A program made the position numbers and the translations under genes. Positions 35,522 to 44,019 of a DNA stretch of 64,000 bases are shown here, piece after piece. The stretch's first letter is position 1, and the number at the start of each line of letters is the position of its first letter. This stretch comes from Aeromicrobium erythreum (GTDB taxonomy: Bacteria > Actinomycetota > Actinomycetes > Propionibacteriales > Nocardioidaceae): positions 3,534,001 to 3,598,000 of the forward strand of contig NZ_CP011502.1 of the NCBI RefSeq assembly GCF_001509405.1, written 5' to 3'. The notes beneath the pieces are model-generated. The model had not been told where the DNA came from. It searched no databases and saw only the letters and a list, made by a program, of their open reading frames with translations.

Positions 35522-35689
35522 CGTGTTCACCTCGCCAGTCAAAGGGGCTCGGCTGCCTCCGTCTGGCGAGTTTCGGACGAGACAGGCACCGTCCGACTCC
35601 TGGGTCCACCGCTGCACGAGGACTGTCGGGCCTCATCACGACGGCACAGTGGACCTCCGAGCGAGACCCGTCGCGCAGGGCGAGAGGTC

Positions 35690-36154
35690 TCAGGAGCCGT
35701 GTGTCGCAAGCCGTGCCACGGGGACCGCTATCACCGCGAAGCGGACGACCCTTCCCGCCAGACAGGTGACGCCGAAGAGGACTCGGGGTTGCCGGGCGCA
35801 GCCCGCAGCGACGCTGGCGACGGCGAGCGGCGGGAGGCCGACGCTGGCAGCCGCGAAGACGATCGGCACCGCCGTCCTGCGTTCCTGCAGCGCCGCAACC
35901 ACGCGGCTGGACCTGTGACCCTGACGTGCGGGGGCCTTGCCACGGGCCTTCGCCACCCCTCTGCGGGCCGCCTCGTAGATCACGAGCTTGCCGACCGTCT
36001 GTCCCACGGCGAGACCCAGGACCACGAGCACGAGCACGTCGGGCCGCGCTGCCACAGCGACGAGCGCATAGGCCTCGGCGTTGAGCACCGGAACGAGGGC
36101 CGAGCCCGCACCCACGAGCACGGCAGCGCCGGCCGTGACGAGGACGGCGCTCAC
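35690..36154 (-). CDS. Small membrane protein, VTT/YqaA-like
   Basis: A 154-residue membrane protein with hydrophobic segments around residues 1-25, 38-60, 98-120 and 127-145. SALVPVLNAEAYALVAV followed by GLAVGQTVGKLVIYEAARRG resembles the re-entrant loop of VTT (DedA/YqaA) proteins, but the match is loose. A basic loop (ARGKAPARQGHRSSR) separates the halves. The GTG start overlaps the stop of the CDP-alcohol phosphatidyltransferase (GTGA), so the two are coupled and may act together in lipid metabolism or scrambling. Confidence 0.7.
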   Translation of the reverse strand: MSAVLVTAGAAVLVGAGSALVPVLNAEAYALVAVAARPDVLVLVVLGLAVGQTVGKLVIYEAARRGVAKARGKAPARQGHRSSRVVAALQERRTAVPIVFAAASVGLPPLAVASVAAGCARQPRVLFGVTCLAGRVVRFAVIAVPVARLATHGS

Positions 36155-36801
36155 CCGCAGCCCTCCCCTGCAGGCGCGAGGAGCCGGAGGACACGTCGTC
36201 CGGACCACACCTTCACAGCGGCCACGGCGAGGACCAACGACAGGGAGAGCCAGGGCAGACCCACGAGTGCCAAGAGCACCACGGCGGAGGTGTTGACCGC
36301 CTTCGCAGGCGGAGACCAGTTCCACCGATACACCATTGGGTCCACCGCGGCAAAGTCATTCGGACTGGCGAGGGGCCACGCGAGGAAGGCGAGCGAGAGC
36401 ATGGTGTCGAGGACCATGAACGACAGGAAGAACGGCACGAGCGCCACAGCCGTCTCGGGCAGGTGTCCGATCACCCCGACGCAGAGGACCGACGTGCAGG
36501 CTCGGTCGCTGACGATGTCGAGGACAGCCCCGAACCGGGTCTCCTCGCCCCGGCGGCGGGCCACGAGCCCGTCGAGCATGTCTCCGATCCAGTACACGCC
36601 GTAGGCGACCGCGAGGAGGTCAAGGCGCGCCTCGACCACGGCGACGACGCCGGTGACGACGGCTCCTACCGTGCGCACGAGGGTGACGAGATTGGCGACG
36701 GTGCGCAGGTCTCCGAGGTCGACATCCCGGTGAGGCGCGAGACCCACCTGCGCCGTCCTGTCGGGGTCTTCTCGGCTGGAGAGGGCGGAGAACGAGATCA
36801 T
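36151..36801 (-). CDS. CDP-alcohol phosphatidyltransferase family protein
   Basis: A 216-residue membrane enzyme that joins a CDP-activated lipid to an alcohol. The diagnostic motif is complete: D-G-x2-A-R-x8-G-x3-D-x3-D in DGLVARRRGEETRFGAVLD and the following IVSD, near residue 70. About five transmembrane helices are seen, starting at TVANLVTLVRTVGAV. Whether it makes phosphatidylglycerol phosphate, phosphatidylinositol or another lipid cannot be told. ATG 36801 was chosen because CACGCT (36808-36813) ends 6 bases upstream; in-frame starts at 36816 and 36837 exist. It is coupled to a VTT-like gene downstream. Confidence 0.85.
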   Translation of the reverse strand: MISFSALSSREDPDRTAQVGLAPHRDVDLGDLRTVANLVTLVRTVGAVVTGVVAVVEARLDLLAVAYGVYWIGDMLDGLVARRRGEETRFGAVLDIVSDRACTSVLCVGVIGHLPETAVALVPFFLSFMVLDTMLSLAFLAWPLASPNDFAAVDPMVYRWNWSPPAKAVNTSAVVLLALVGLPWLSLSLVLAVAAVKVWSGRRVLRLLAPAGEGCG

Positions 36802-36968
36802 GTCCGCAGCGTGCATCCCTCGCCGGACGCTCTGCATCGCCACGCAGGATGGGACGACCCAGCCGCCTCGGAACGAGGGACCACCCTGGCTGGTACCTCG
36901 GTACCGAGTTTCAGCGGGTGCCGTCGGAGAAGATCAAGTGCGCGGTCACCCGATGCAGAATCGACGAC

Positions 36969-38210
36969 ATGACGACCACTGCTCCCTCTACTTCGTGGCT
37001 GCCCGTGGCATCGCGTGCTCTGCGTCCGTGGCTCTTCGGCCTGACCTGCACGGTGCTCGCGTGCTCACTGCTGTGGACCTTCGCTCAGCACGGTGCGATG
37101 CGCTTCGCCGTGGCCAGCACCGCCGGCATCGCGGTGGCGGCCTGGGCATCACGGTCGGCACCCGTCGAGCGCTCGCTGTTGCTGATCCTCGCCACCTGCG
37201 TGTCCGTCGGGATGACGAATGCCGAGATGCTCTCCATGTGGCCCGCCACCGCCGGACTCGTGGCCCTTGCCGGCTATGTCTGCTTCACGCACCGGAGCAG
37301 CCGTTCCCTGCAGGCGCTGGGGATCCTGATCGTCGCCACGCTGGTGGTGGCGTGGGTGTGGTTGGTCGCACCACTGACGTCCGACGGGTGGTCGGAGCCG
37401 GTACCAGCGGGTCCCCGGCGGGCGGCGGCCGCTGCCGACCCCTCGGCCTGGAGCTCGCCGCCCATGGATCCCGACCGGGCAGGTCTCGCCTTCGTCGCCG
37501 TGGTCCTGGCCATCGTCGTCGTGGTGGCGGGTAGAAGCATCGCCGGCATTCGAGGCATGTTCGCGCACTCACGCGGAGAGACGGACCGGGTGAGCCGCAT
37601 CGCCCAGCGCGTGGATGCCGACCGTGCGGACCTCGAACGGCGTCATGAGCTCGCCCAGGAGCTGCACGACTCGATCGGGCACCATCTGACGGCGATGGTC
37701 GTCCAGGCCGAGGCCGGCCACGTGTCCTCGCCCGACCGCGCGCTCGACTCGATCGGCACGCTCGGGCGAGAAGCGCTCCAGGAGCTGGAGGCCGTGCTCT
37801 TCGGACTGCGCCAGGCACCCCGACCCGGCGGAGAGCTCACCCGCATCCACACTCACCTGGTCCCACCGCTGCACGCTGCCGGCTTGGAGGTCACCGTCAC
37901 CGTCGCCGCACAAGATCTGTCTGCCGCCTTGGAGCACACGGTCTACCGCATCGTGCAGGAGTCGCTCACCAACGTCATGCGGCACGCTCAGGCCACTCGC
38001 GTGCGAGTCGTCGTCGACGAGACCGAGAACGGCAACATCCGCGTCCTGGTCGCGGACGACGGCGTCGGCCTCCCTGAAGCACTGCGTCGTGGCGCGGGCC
38101 TGCAAAGCATCCGCCGTCGCGCAGAAGAAGCGTCGGGCACCGTCGCCGTCAGGAGCTCTTCCCCGCATGGCGTGACCGTCGAGGCCGTGCTGCCACGGGA
38201 TGCAGGATGA
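36969..38210 (+). CDS. Two-component sensor histidine kinase (NarL-associated type)
   Basis: A 413-residue membrane kinase. About six hydrophobic helices occupy residues 15-200, with an extracytoplasmic Pro/Ala-rich loop (SEPVPAGPRRAAAAADPSAW). The HisKA_3 phosphoacceptor is His233 in ELAQELHDSIGHHLTAM. The HATPase_c domain has YRIVQESLTNVMRHAQAT, VADDGVGLPE and GAGLQSIRRRAEEASG. It would autophosphorylate and signal to the response regulator, whose start overlaps its stop (ATGA). The signal is unknown. CAGAAT (36956-36961) ends 7 bases before the ATG. Confidence 0.92.
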   Translation: MTTTAPSTSWLPVASRALRPWLFGLTCTVLACSLLWTFAQHGAMRFAVASTAGIAVAAWASRSAPVERSLLLILATCVSVGMTNAEMLSMWPATAGLVALAGYVCFTHRSSRSLQALGILIVATLVVAWVWLVAPLTSDGWSEPVPAGPRRAAAAADPSAWSSPPMDPDRAGLAFVAVVLAIVVVVAGRSIAGIRGMFAHSRGETDRVSRIAQRVDADRADLERRHELAQELHDSIGHHLTAMVVQAEAGHVSSPDRALDSIGTLGREALQELEAVLFGLRQAPRPGGELTRIHTHLVPPLHAAGLEVTVTVAAQDLSAALEHTVYRIVQESLTNVMRHAQATRVRVVVDETENGNIRVLVADDGVGLPEALRRGAGLQSIRRRAEEASGTVAVRSSSPHGVTVEAVLPRDAG

Positions 38211-38851
38211 TCGCCGTGGCCGTCATCGACGACCAGAGTCTCGTGCGCGACGGCCTCTGCCTCATCCTCGACGCCGAACCGGACATCACCGTCACCATCG
38301 AGGGCGAGCACGGCGGGAAGCTCCTCGACGCCCTCGATCGCGGAGTGGAGGTCGACGTCGCGTTGCTGGACCTGCGCATGCCGGTCATGGACGGGATCCG
38401 CACCCTGGGCGAGCTGTCACGTCGCGCGATGCGACCTGCCGTGCTGGTGGTGACGACCTTCGACCGAGACGAGCTGGTGCTGGACGCGATCGCCGCAGGG
38501 GCCGACGGCTACCTGCTCAAGCGAGGACGCCGCGTCGACCTGCTCTCGGCTGTCAGGACCGTGGCCGCAGGCGGCTCGGTCCTGGCGCCCGATGTCGTCC
38601 CCGCGGTCGTGCGCCGCGTCCGACGGGACCCGTCGACGACGGCGGAAGACATCTCACGACTCGGGCTCACGCCACGCGAGCACGAGGTGCTCACCCTCGT
38701 GGGGCGCGGTCTCAGCAACCACGAGGTCGCAGACCACCTCATCCTGTCCCCGCACACCGTGAAAACCCACGTCACCAACCTCTTGGCCAAGACGCAGAGC
38801 AGAGATCGCGTGCAGCTGGCGCTCCTCGCCGTGCGCGCCGGTCTGGTCTGA
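38207..38851 (+). CDS. NarL/LuxR-type response regulator
   Basis: A 214-residue regulator. The receiver domain has VAVIDDQSLVRDGL, phosphoacceptor Asp55 in VALLDLRMPVMDG, the Thr in VVTTFDRDE and the Lys in GYLLKRGRRVD. The C-terminal LuxR helix-turn-helix is LTPREHEVLTLVGRGLSNHEVADHLILSPHTVKTHVTNLLAK. It is coupled to the kinase gene by a four-base overlap. Targets are unknown; the nearest downstream gene is convergent and 204 bases away. Confidence 0.93.
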   Translation: MIAVAVIDDQSLVRDGLCLILDAEPDITVTIEGEHGGKLLDALDRGVEVDVALLDLRMPVMDGIRTLGELSRRAMRPAVLVVTTFDRDELVLDAIAAGADGYLLKRGRRVDLLSAVRTVAAGGSVLAPDVVPAVVRRVRRDPSTTAEDISRLGLTPREHEVLTLVGRGLSNHEVADHLILSPHTVKTHVTNLLAKTQSRDRVQLALLAVRAGLV

Positions 38852-39055
38852 GTGATGCCGTGAGGGCGCGACGCCAGCACTGCTCCTGGTGGGCTGCTCG
38901 CGGCCCGGACGCGTGATGATGACGGCGCCGCGTCCTGAGGTCTCTCGAAGCCGGACAGTCCACAGATGGGAGCGGACGTGTGCAGCGTGAGCGCACGTCA
39001 GAGGCCGACCGTCTCACGGTCCCAGGGTGCGCGGCGCGACAGATCTCTGGGTGGC

Positions 39056-39274
39056 TCAATCGCGCTCGCGGCGGCGCGGTCTCTGGTAGATGACGCCGAG
39101 CACGGCAGCCAAGGTGTTGAGGCTCATCAGCTGCGCGAAGAGGCCCCAGTTGAGGGCGTCGTCGGTGACGAGGGCCAGCGCGGCGATGAAGACGAGGATG
39201 AGGATCGAGACGACCACCCATTGGATGACGAACTGGCGGACGACATCGGCGGATGTGCGAGGTGTGGAGGTCAT
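39056..39274 (-). CDS. Small two-helix membrane protein
   Basis: A 72-residue protein. A short polar N-terminus (TSTPRTSADVVRQF) precedes two hydrophobic helices (IQWVVVSILILVFIAALALV and LFAQLMSLNTLAAVLGVIY) joined by TDDALNWG, and a strongly basic tail (QRPRRRERD) ends it. No family is recognised. The ATG follows an AGGA ribosome site. It is transcribed towards the response regulator and lies downstream of the surface-protein gene, 151 bases after its stop. Confidence 0.65.
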   Translation of the reverse strand: MTSTPRTSADVVRQFVIQWVVVSILILVFIAALALVTDDALNWGLFAQLMSLNTLAAVLGVIYQRPRRRERD

Positions 39275-39425
39275 GGTGTTGTCCTGTTCGAGCGGTGTGC
39301 GTGGGGCGGCGGAGTAGCCGGGGTCCTCGTGCGGCGGGAGGTCGCCATGGCGAGGTGGGTGCCCGGGCGACGGGGCGATGTCGATGCAGGACGAGCGGGC
39401 ATCGACACCGCCCGGTGCCCGGGCG

Positions 39426-40832
39426 TCAGGCCCTGCGTCGGCGCAGCGCCAGCATCGATCCCGCAACGAGGGCGACGGTCCCGGCGATCAGCAGGCCCAG
39501 TTGCGGTCCGCCGGCGTCGGGCAGCGGACCGCCGTCACGTCCCGGGCGGCTCGTGCCGGGGTCTGGGGTCGGTGTCGTGCTGCCGTCGTCGGGCACGGTC
39601 GGCGTCGGGGTGGGCGTGGGGGTCGGGTCGACGGCCCGGACATTGACCAGCTCGCCGGCGTCACCGGTCGGGTCGGCCGCGGTCAGCGTGGCGGTGAGCT
39701 GACGATCTGAGCGGACGTAGCCGTCCGGCGCCTGCGCCTCCACGACCGTGTACGTGCCCGCGGCCAGTCCGGTCAACGAGAAGTGGCCCGGCCGCGTGTC
39801 ACGGTCGCCGGCGCCGTCGTCAGCGACCGTGGTGCTGAAGTTGTTCGGCCCGGTGACCGTGAACGTGGCGCCGGCGAGAGCCTCACCGTCCTCGTCGACC
39901 TTGGTCCAGGCGAGCGTGCCCTGGTCCCCGGTGCCACCGCCGCCCTGACGGACGTACCGGATCCGGTCGGTCCACGTGCTGTCCCGCGTGCCGAACGTGT
40001 TCTCGATGACGTCCCCGGACGCGACGGAGTCGTCGACCGCAGCCTCGTAGATGTAGCGGTAGGCGATCGAGCCGTCCGTCACGGCGTTCGGGATCGTCAC
40101 GGTGAACCGGTGGTCGGCTGGGTCGTCGGACAGCGTCCACGTGCTCGAGTCCATCTGCGTCCAGTTCTGAGAGCTGTCGGACTGGTAGACCTGGAAGGTG
40201 GAGGCGACGATCGACGTCCGCGGGTCGTAGGTGTCGGTGACGGTGGTGCCGTCGTCGAGCCGGCTCCCGCGGATGGCCGCGTCGTAGAGGATGTTGCCGT
40301 TGTCCCGGAGCGTCGAGGTCTTGATGGCCGCGTCGGCCCAGCCGCCCTGGCGAGGGTTGATCTCGGTGTCGGTGTGGATGATGCGGCCCGCGCCGGTGGT
40401 CCAGTCGAGTCCTGCGCCGTTGGTCGGCTGCGCGCCGATGACGGGCACCGTCAGCTCTCCCTGCACGTTCGACGCCGTGGCGACGTAGTCGGTGAAGGTG
40501 CAGGTAGCGCGGGTCTGCTCGATGACACAGTTCGCGATCACCTGCCCACTCGGCGAGCGCAGCTCCTGGGTGCCCGGGACGCCACTCACCTGAGAGGGGA
40601 TGCCGACGGTGAACGTGTCGCCCGGCTGGGTTCCCGTCGGAGCCTGCCAGGTCACGCGGGCCTCGAGGCCTTCGCCCACGAGCGCGGACTCAGGCGTCAC
40701 CGAGATGCCGGTGACGACGTCGCGGTCGGCGGCGGTCGCGCTGGTCGTGCCGGCTGCAACGAGCCCGGCTGTGAGGACGGCTGCGACGGCGAAGAACGCG
40801 GCGAACGGCCGCCGCCAGAAGATGGTGTCCAT
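39426..40832 (-). CDS. Wall-anchored surface protein with SpaA-like domain and LPDAG sorting signal
   Basis: A 468-residue exported protein. An N-terminal signal peptide ends near ATSATAADRD. A first half rich in Thr/Val beta strands resembles adhesin Ig-like domains. About residues 305-405 form a SpaA/Cna-B-like prealbumin domain (LAWTKVDEDGEALAGATFTVTG, GHFSLTGLAAGTYTVVEAQAP). A Pro-Thr repeat (PTPTPTPTPT) spans the wall. The C-terminus is a sortase signal: LPDAGG, a hydrophobic helix and RRRRA. Family knowledge: such proteins are covalently attached to peptidoglycan and often serve as adhesins or pilins. No sortase gene is in this window. The ATG has an AAGGGGG ribosome site. Confidence 0.88.
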   Translation of the reverse strand: MDTIFWRRPFAAFFAVAAVLTAGLVAAGTTSATAADRDVVTGISVTPESALVGEGLEARVTWQAPTGTQPGDTFTVGIPSQVSGVPGTQELRSPSGQVIANCVIEQTRATCTFTDYVATASNVQGELTVPVIGAQPTNGAGLDWTTGAGRIIHTDTEINPRQGGWADAAIKTSTLRDNGNILYDAAIRGSRLDDGTTVTDTYDPRTSIVASTFQVYQSDSSQNWTQMDSSTWTLSDDPADHRFTVTIPNAVTDGSIAYRYIYEAAVDDSVASGDVIENTFGTRDSTWTDRIRYVRQGGGGTGDQGTLAWTKVDEDGEALAGATFTVTGPNNFSTTVADDGAGDRDTRPGHFSLTGLAAGTYTVVEAQAPDGYVRSDRQLTATLTAADPTGDAGELVNVRAVDPTPTPTPTPTVPDDGSTTPTPDPGTSRPGRDGGPLPDAGGPQLGLLIAGTVALVAGSMLALRRRRA

Positions 40833-41227
40833 GATCCCCCTTACGGGTCCGATGCCCCGGGCGGATCGCCGCGGCGCCGGTCAAGAGTCTAGAAAGACGT
40901 TCGCATCACGCGGAAGTGGTACGGATGTTTATTCGAGCGTGAGCTCCGACTCATGGAGACGGGGGTCTCGGTGCAGCAGTCAGACACCTTCGACTCAGCG
41001 CGCTGGAGTCGGGGCGGCTGCCTGCGGGGGCGCGAGAAGGGTGATCTGCGTCTCTGACAGTCGGCCTTGCCGAGCGACGAGCCAAGCGACGGACGTTTGA
41101 GTACCGGCCCTTGCGTCGATGAGCGTCCCCGCGGAATCCTCGGAGTGGTGCACGCAGGTGGTGTGCGTGCAGAGTGTTCACCGAGACCTTCTGGCGAGGC
41201 ACTGGCTTACCACGCTATCGTGTCGTC
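40833..41227. other. Intergenic region, no gene seen
   Basis: This stretch of 395 bases is between divergent genes. On the minus strand TTCCGC, an 18-base spacer and TAGACT near 40888 could be the promoter of the surface-protein gene. On the plus strand TATCGT (41216-41221) is the -10 box of the lipoprotein gene. The middle has no convincing reading frame; frames present on both strands look like chance, with atypical composition. Confidence 0.5.
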
Positions 41228-41650
41228 ATGACTTGTACGATCTTCCAAAAAAAGGGATCCCTTGCTGTGCTCGCGGTGATCGGGCTCGCCCTGCTGACCG
41301 GGTGCGGCGGTACCTCCGGCACCGAGAGTGGGGCCGCAGACGCGTCGGCCTCGCCGAGTGCTTCCGCCACCGTCCCGAGCCTCGACCCGTCGAACCCGTG
41401 CCCGGCCCTTACGGGCGACGACGGGCTCGTGGATCGCGCGCTCGCCGGGGCGGACCTTTCGGGCGACGAGCGCCAGTCTCTCCAGGACACGCTGTTCGCG
41501 GTGGTCTCCTCCGGTCCGAAAGACCTGCAGGACCCGGTCGGACAGCTCGTCGACTACCTCGACGACCCCGAGGCCTACCAGCCCCTCGACGGCGGTTCCG
41601 ACGATGAGGTCACCGCGGCGGCGAAGGCCATCCGCTCCGCCTGCTCCTGA
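41228..41650 (+). CDS. Small lipoprotein of unknown function
   Basis: A 140-residue lipoprotein. The signal (IFQKKGSLAVLAVIGLALL) ends in the lipobox LLTGC, followed by a Gly/Ser/Ala-rich linker. The mature part is short and acidic, with two cysteines (NPCPALTG and the C-terminal SACS) that could form a disulphide. No domain is recognised. TATCGT ends 6 bases before the ATG, so an earlier start at 41174 is unlikely. The first codons include an A-rich run (CCAAAAAAAGGG), unusual in this GC-rich context. Confidence 0.8.
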   Translation: MTCTIFQKKGSLAVLAVIGLALLTGCGGTSGTESGAADASASPSASATVPSLDPSNPCPALTGDDGLVDRALAGADLSGDERQSLQDTLFAVVSSGPKDLQDPVGQLVDYLDDPEAYQPLDGGSDDEVTAAAKAIRSACS

Positions 41651-41677
41651 GTGAGAACTTCCGACTCAGAAGGCCGC

Positions 41678-42973
41678 TTACCGGGCTTGATCTCGCGACC
41701 CCCCGGCCCAGGTCGAGATCGTGCTGACGCGCAGACTCTGTCGACGTCCGCTCGCCTGACCAGGGTCGGGTCCAGGCTGCGTCGCCTTTCGGGCCCAACC
41801 TGCACCGACGACAGCAGCCATGACCTGGGTGATGCCCGCCGCGACGAGCACGGTCTCAGCTCCGACCCAGCCGATCACCGCTCCTCCCAGGAGCAGGCCG
41901 ACGGACGTCCCTCCCGAGTGCAGCACGGTCTCGGCGGTGAACGCCGCTCGTCGGTCGGCGCCGTGGGTACGGGAGCTGATGGCTGCGTTGAGCGCAGCGA
42001 TCGCCCACGGCGTGGCGGCGCCGCCGACTGCCGCCGCGCACGCGACGCCGACCAGGCTCGGAGTCGCCAGCGGGAGGAGCAGGAAGGCACCACCGAGGGT
42101 CAGCCATGCGCCCGACATGGCGAGCGTGTGCGGCACGCGCTGGATGACGAACGGGACGACGAACGAGGCGAGCACCGAGGCGAGTCCGTACCCGCCCATC
42201 CCGGCCGCGAGCAGTTGACCGGGGCGACCGTGTTCCGTGCCCAGGATGGTCAGTCCCAGGCTGAAGCCGAACCAGCACACGCCGGCGATGCCCGCCATGG
42301 CCACCCCGGCGGCGAGGTCCGGGTGCCTGCGCAGCACCGCAACGGCGGACACGCCTCGCACGGTCGCAGGGACGGTTCGGTCCTGTGTCGGGGTGGGGAC
42401 GCCAGGTACCGCGAGGAGTGCCAGCGCGGCCAACCCGACGACGACCGTCTCGCACCACAGCAGCGGCGCAGCACCCCACACGGTGACGCACCAGGCCGCG
42501 GCAGGCGGGGCGAAGACCATCGACACGCGGTGGGCGAGGTCCTGCCAGGCCAGCCACCTGGCCGGGCCCATCCTCCCGCCTCGGCGGACGTGCTCGTCGG
42601 CGAGATCGGCGACCAGCGACCGCTCCGCCGGTCCCAGCAGCGCGGCTGCCGACCCCGTGATCAGCCCGGACGCACCGAGCGCCGTCGCTCCGAGCTCGCC
42701 CGAGATCGTCGCTGCAGGCACCACTGCCATCCCGACAGCATTCGCAGCCATGACGACGGCCAGAGCCCGGCCTGTCGTCAGACGGTCGCGCACGTGGCGA
42801 CCCCACCATGCCACGGTCAGCAGCGGCAGGCCGGCCGCTCCCCCGACGAGACCCATGGTCCAGGGCTCGCCAGTCTCCTGGAGCGCCACGAGAGGGAGCG
42901 CGACAGCCGTCAGGCGAGTCCCGATCCAGGTGACGAAGGTGGTCGCGGTCAGCAGCAGCAGAGAGGTGCGCAC
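41678..42973 (-). CDS. MFS transporter
   Basis: A 431-residue major facilitator protein with twelve predicted helices. The loop after helix 2 has the motif A-like GRHVRDRLTTGRAL. A central cytoplasmic loop (TPTQDRTVPATVRG, then AVLRRHPDL) separates the halves, and the C-terminal tail is long, polar and Arg/Ser-rich. Relatives export drugs or small metabolites. The GTG start is supported by CACGCT (42980-42985) ending 6 bases upstream. The gene is divergent from a LysR regulator across 72 bases, which probably controls it. Confidence 0.88.
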   Translation of the reverse strand: MRTSLLLLTATTFVTWIGTRLTAVALPLVALQETGEPWTMGLVGGAAGLPLLTVAWWGRHVRDRLTTGRALAVVMAANAVGMAVVPAATISGELGATALGASGLITGSAAALLGPAERSLVADLADEHVRRGGRMGPARWLAWQDLAHRVSMVFAPPAAAWCVTVWGAAPLLWCETVVVGLAALALLAVPGVPTPTQDRTVPATVRGVSAVAVLRRHPDLAAGVAMAGIAGVCWFGFSLGLTILGTEHGRPGQLLAAGMGGYGLASVLASFVVPFVIQRVPHTLAMSGAWLTLGGAFLLLPLATPSLVGVACAAAVGGAATPWAIAALNAAISSRTHGADRRAAFTAETVLHSGGTSVGLLLGGAVIGWVGAETVLVAAGITQVMAAVVGAGWARKATQPGPDPGQASGRRQSLRVSTISTWAGGSRDQAR

Positions 42974-43045
42974 GACTCCAGCGTGCGGTGCGATGCGCGC
43001 GTCAGGTAGGGGTGACGTCGCGACCCTGACTCATACACTGAAGGC

Positions 43046-43915
43046 ATGACGCCACGCCTTCGCACTGATGACCTGGTCCTGGCCGAGGCCGTCGCCCGGC
43101 ACGGATCGGTGGGGGCTGCTGCGAAGGAGCTGCTGACCACCCAGCCATCGGCATCGCGGCGCCTGGCAGCTCTCGAGCGTCGTCTCGGTACTCGGCTGTT
43201 CGAGCGCGACACGACGGGCGCCCGCCCCACACCAGCCGGACGTGAGCTGGCGCGGCACGCCGCACGACTCCTGGCTGAGCTCGAGATGCTCCCCGCCCAC
43301 GTCCAGGCGGCCACCGAGACACGGGCCCTCAGCCTCGGAACGATCCAATCCCTCGCACCCATCGTCTTCACCGCTGCGCAGGTCGAGCTCCCCGACATCG
43401 CGATCCAGGGAGAGGTGGACCACGGCCCCGTGCTCGTCGGCCAGGTGCATCAAGGCCTGCTCGATGCCGCAATCATCACCATCGCGGGCCAGACCGTCCT
43501 CCCCCACGGACTCCGCACCGTCCCGCTCGGCAGCTCCTCGCACGTGCTCGTCCTGCCACACCTGACACCTGCCCCAGGCAAGGACGGGAGAGACCTGGCA
43601 GGTCGAGAGGTCATCCACCACTCGATCGACCTCGCAGGCCACCGGCTGCACGCAGCGCTCTCCGCGCTGGGAGCCCACGCACACCACGGGCTGACGCTCG
43701 AGACGACACTGCGCGTCGCGCGACATCGTCGAGTCCCGGCCGTGGTGCCCGAGATGGCGGCCCTGTGGTGGGACGATCCGCGCGACACCCTCCTCCCGTC
43801 GCCGGTCACGAGCAGCACCAGCTTGCAGCTCGTGACCCGGCAACCACCCCACGCCCTCCTCGAACGAGCACTCCCCGGGCTACGCGCCCGCATCCTGGGC
43901 GTCCCCCGTCCCTAG
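43046..43915 (+). CDS. LysR-family transcriptional regulator
   Basis: A 289-residue LysR regulator. The N-terminal helix-turn-helix is DDLVLAEAVARHGSVGAAAKELLTTQPSASRRLAALERRLGTRLFERD. A type 2 periplasmic-binding-like effector domain fills the rest. TACACT (43034-43039) ends 6 bases before the ATG, indicating a leaderless transcript. It is divergent from the MFS gene, the classic arrangement for a local activator. The effector is unknown. Confidence 0.9.
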   Translation: MTPRLRTDDLVLAEAVARHGSVGAAAKELLTTQPSASRRLAALERRLGTRLFERDTTGARPTPAGRELARHAARLLAELEMLPAHVQAATETRALSLGTIQSLAPIVFTAAQVELPDIAIQGEVDHGPVLVGQVHQGLLDAAIITIAGQTVLPHGLRTVPLGSSSHVLVLPHLTPAPGKDGRDLAGREVIHHSIDLAGHRLHAALSALGAHAHHGLTLETTLRVARHRRVPAVVPEMAALWWDDPRDTLLPSPVTSSTSLQLVTRQPPHALLERALPGLRARILGVPRP

Positions 43916-43994
43916 ATGCCCCTCGAGTCGATGAGCGTGTCTCGGACGAGACGAGCGCCTGGTCGACTCCTGCGGCTCATCGGACAGATACCGC

Positions 43995-44013
43995 TACCCC
44001 CTAGGGGTATCGT
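43995..44013 (+). promoter_or_regulatory. CsoR-type operator over the promoter of the copper operon
   Basis: TACCCC-CTA-GGGGTA (43995-44009) is a palindrome of the C-run/G-run type bound by copper-sensing CsoR repressors. TATCGT (44008-44013) is the -10 box and ends 6 bases before the ATG at 44020, so the operator overlaps the -10 and the transcript is leaderless. CsoR is encoded by the second gene of the operon, giving negative autoregulation relieved by Cu(I). Confidence 0.75.
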
Positions 44014-44019
44014 GGTCCC

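Noticed and set aside
38852..39055. Regulatory RNA or gene after the response regulator
   Set aside because: No stable hairpin, promoter pair or coding pattern was seen in these 204 bases.
40951..41202. Small gene on the minus strand in the gap before the lipoprotein
   Set aside because: No start signal, composition unlike the neighbouring genes and no recognisable domain.
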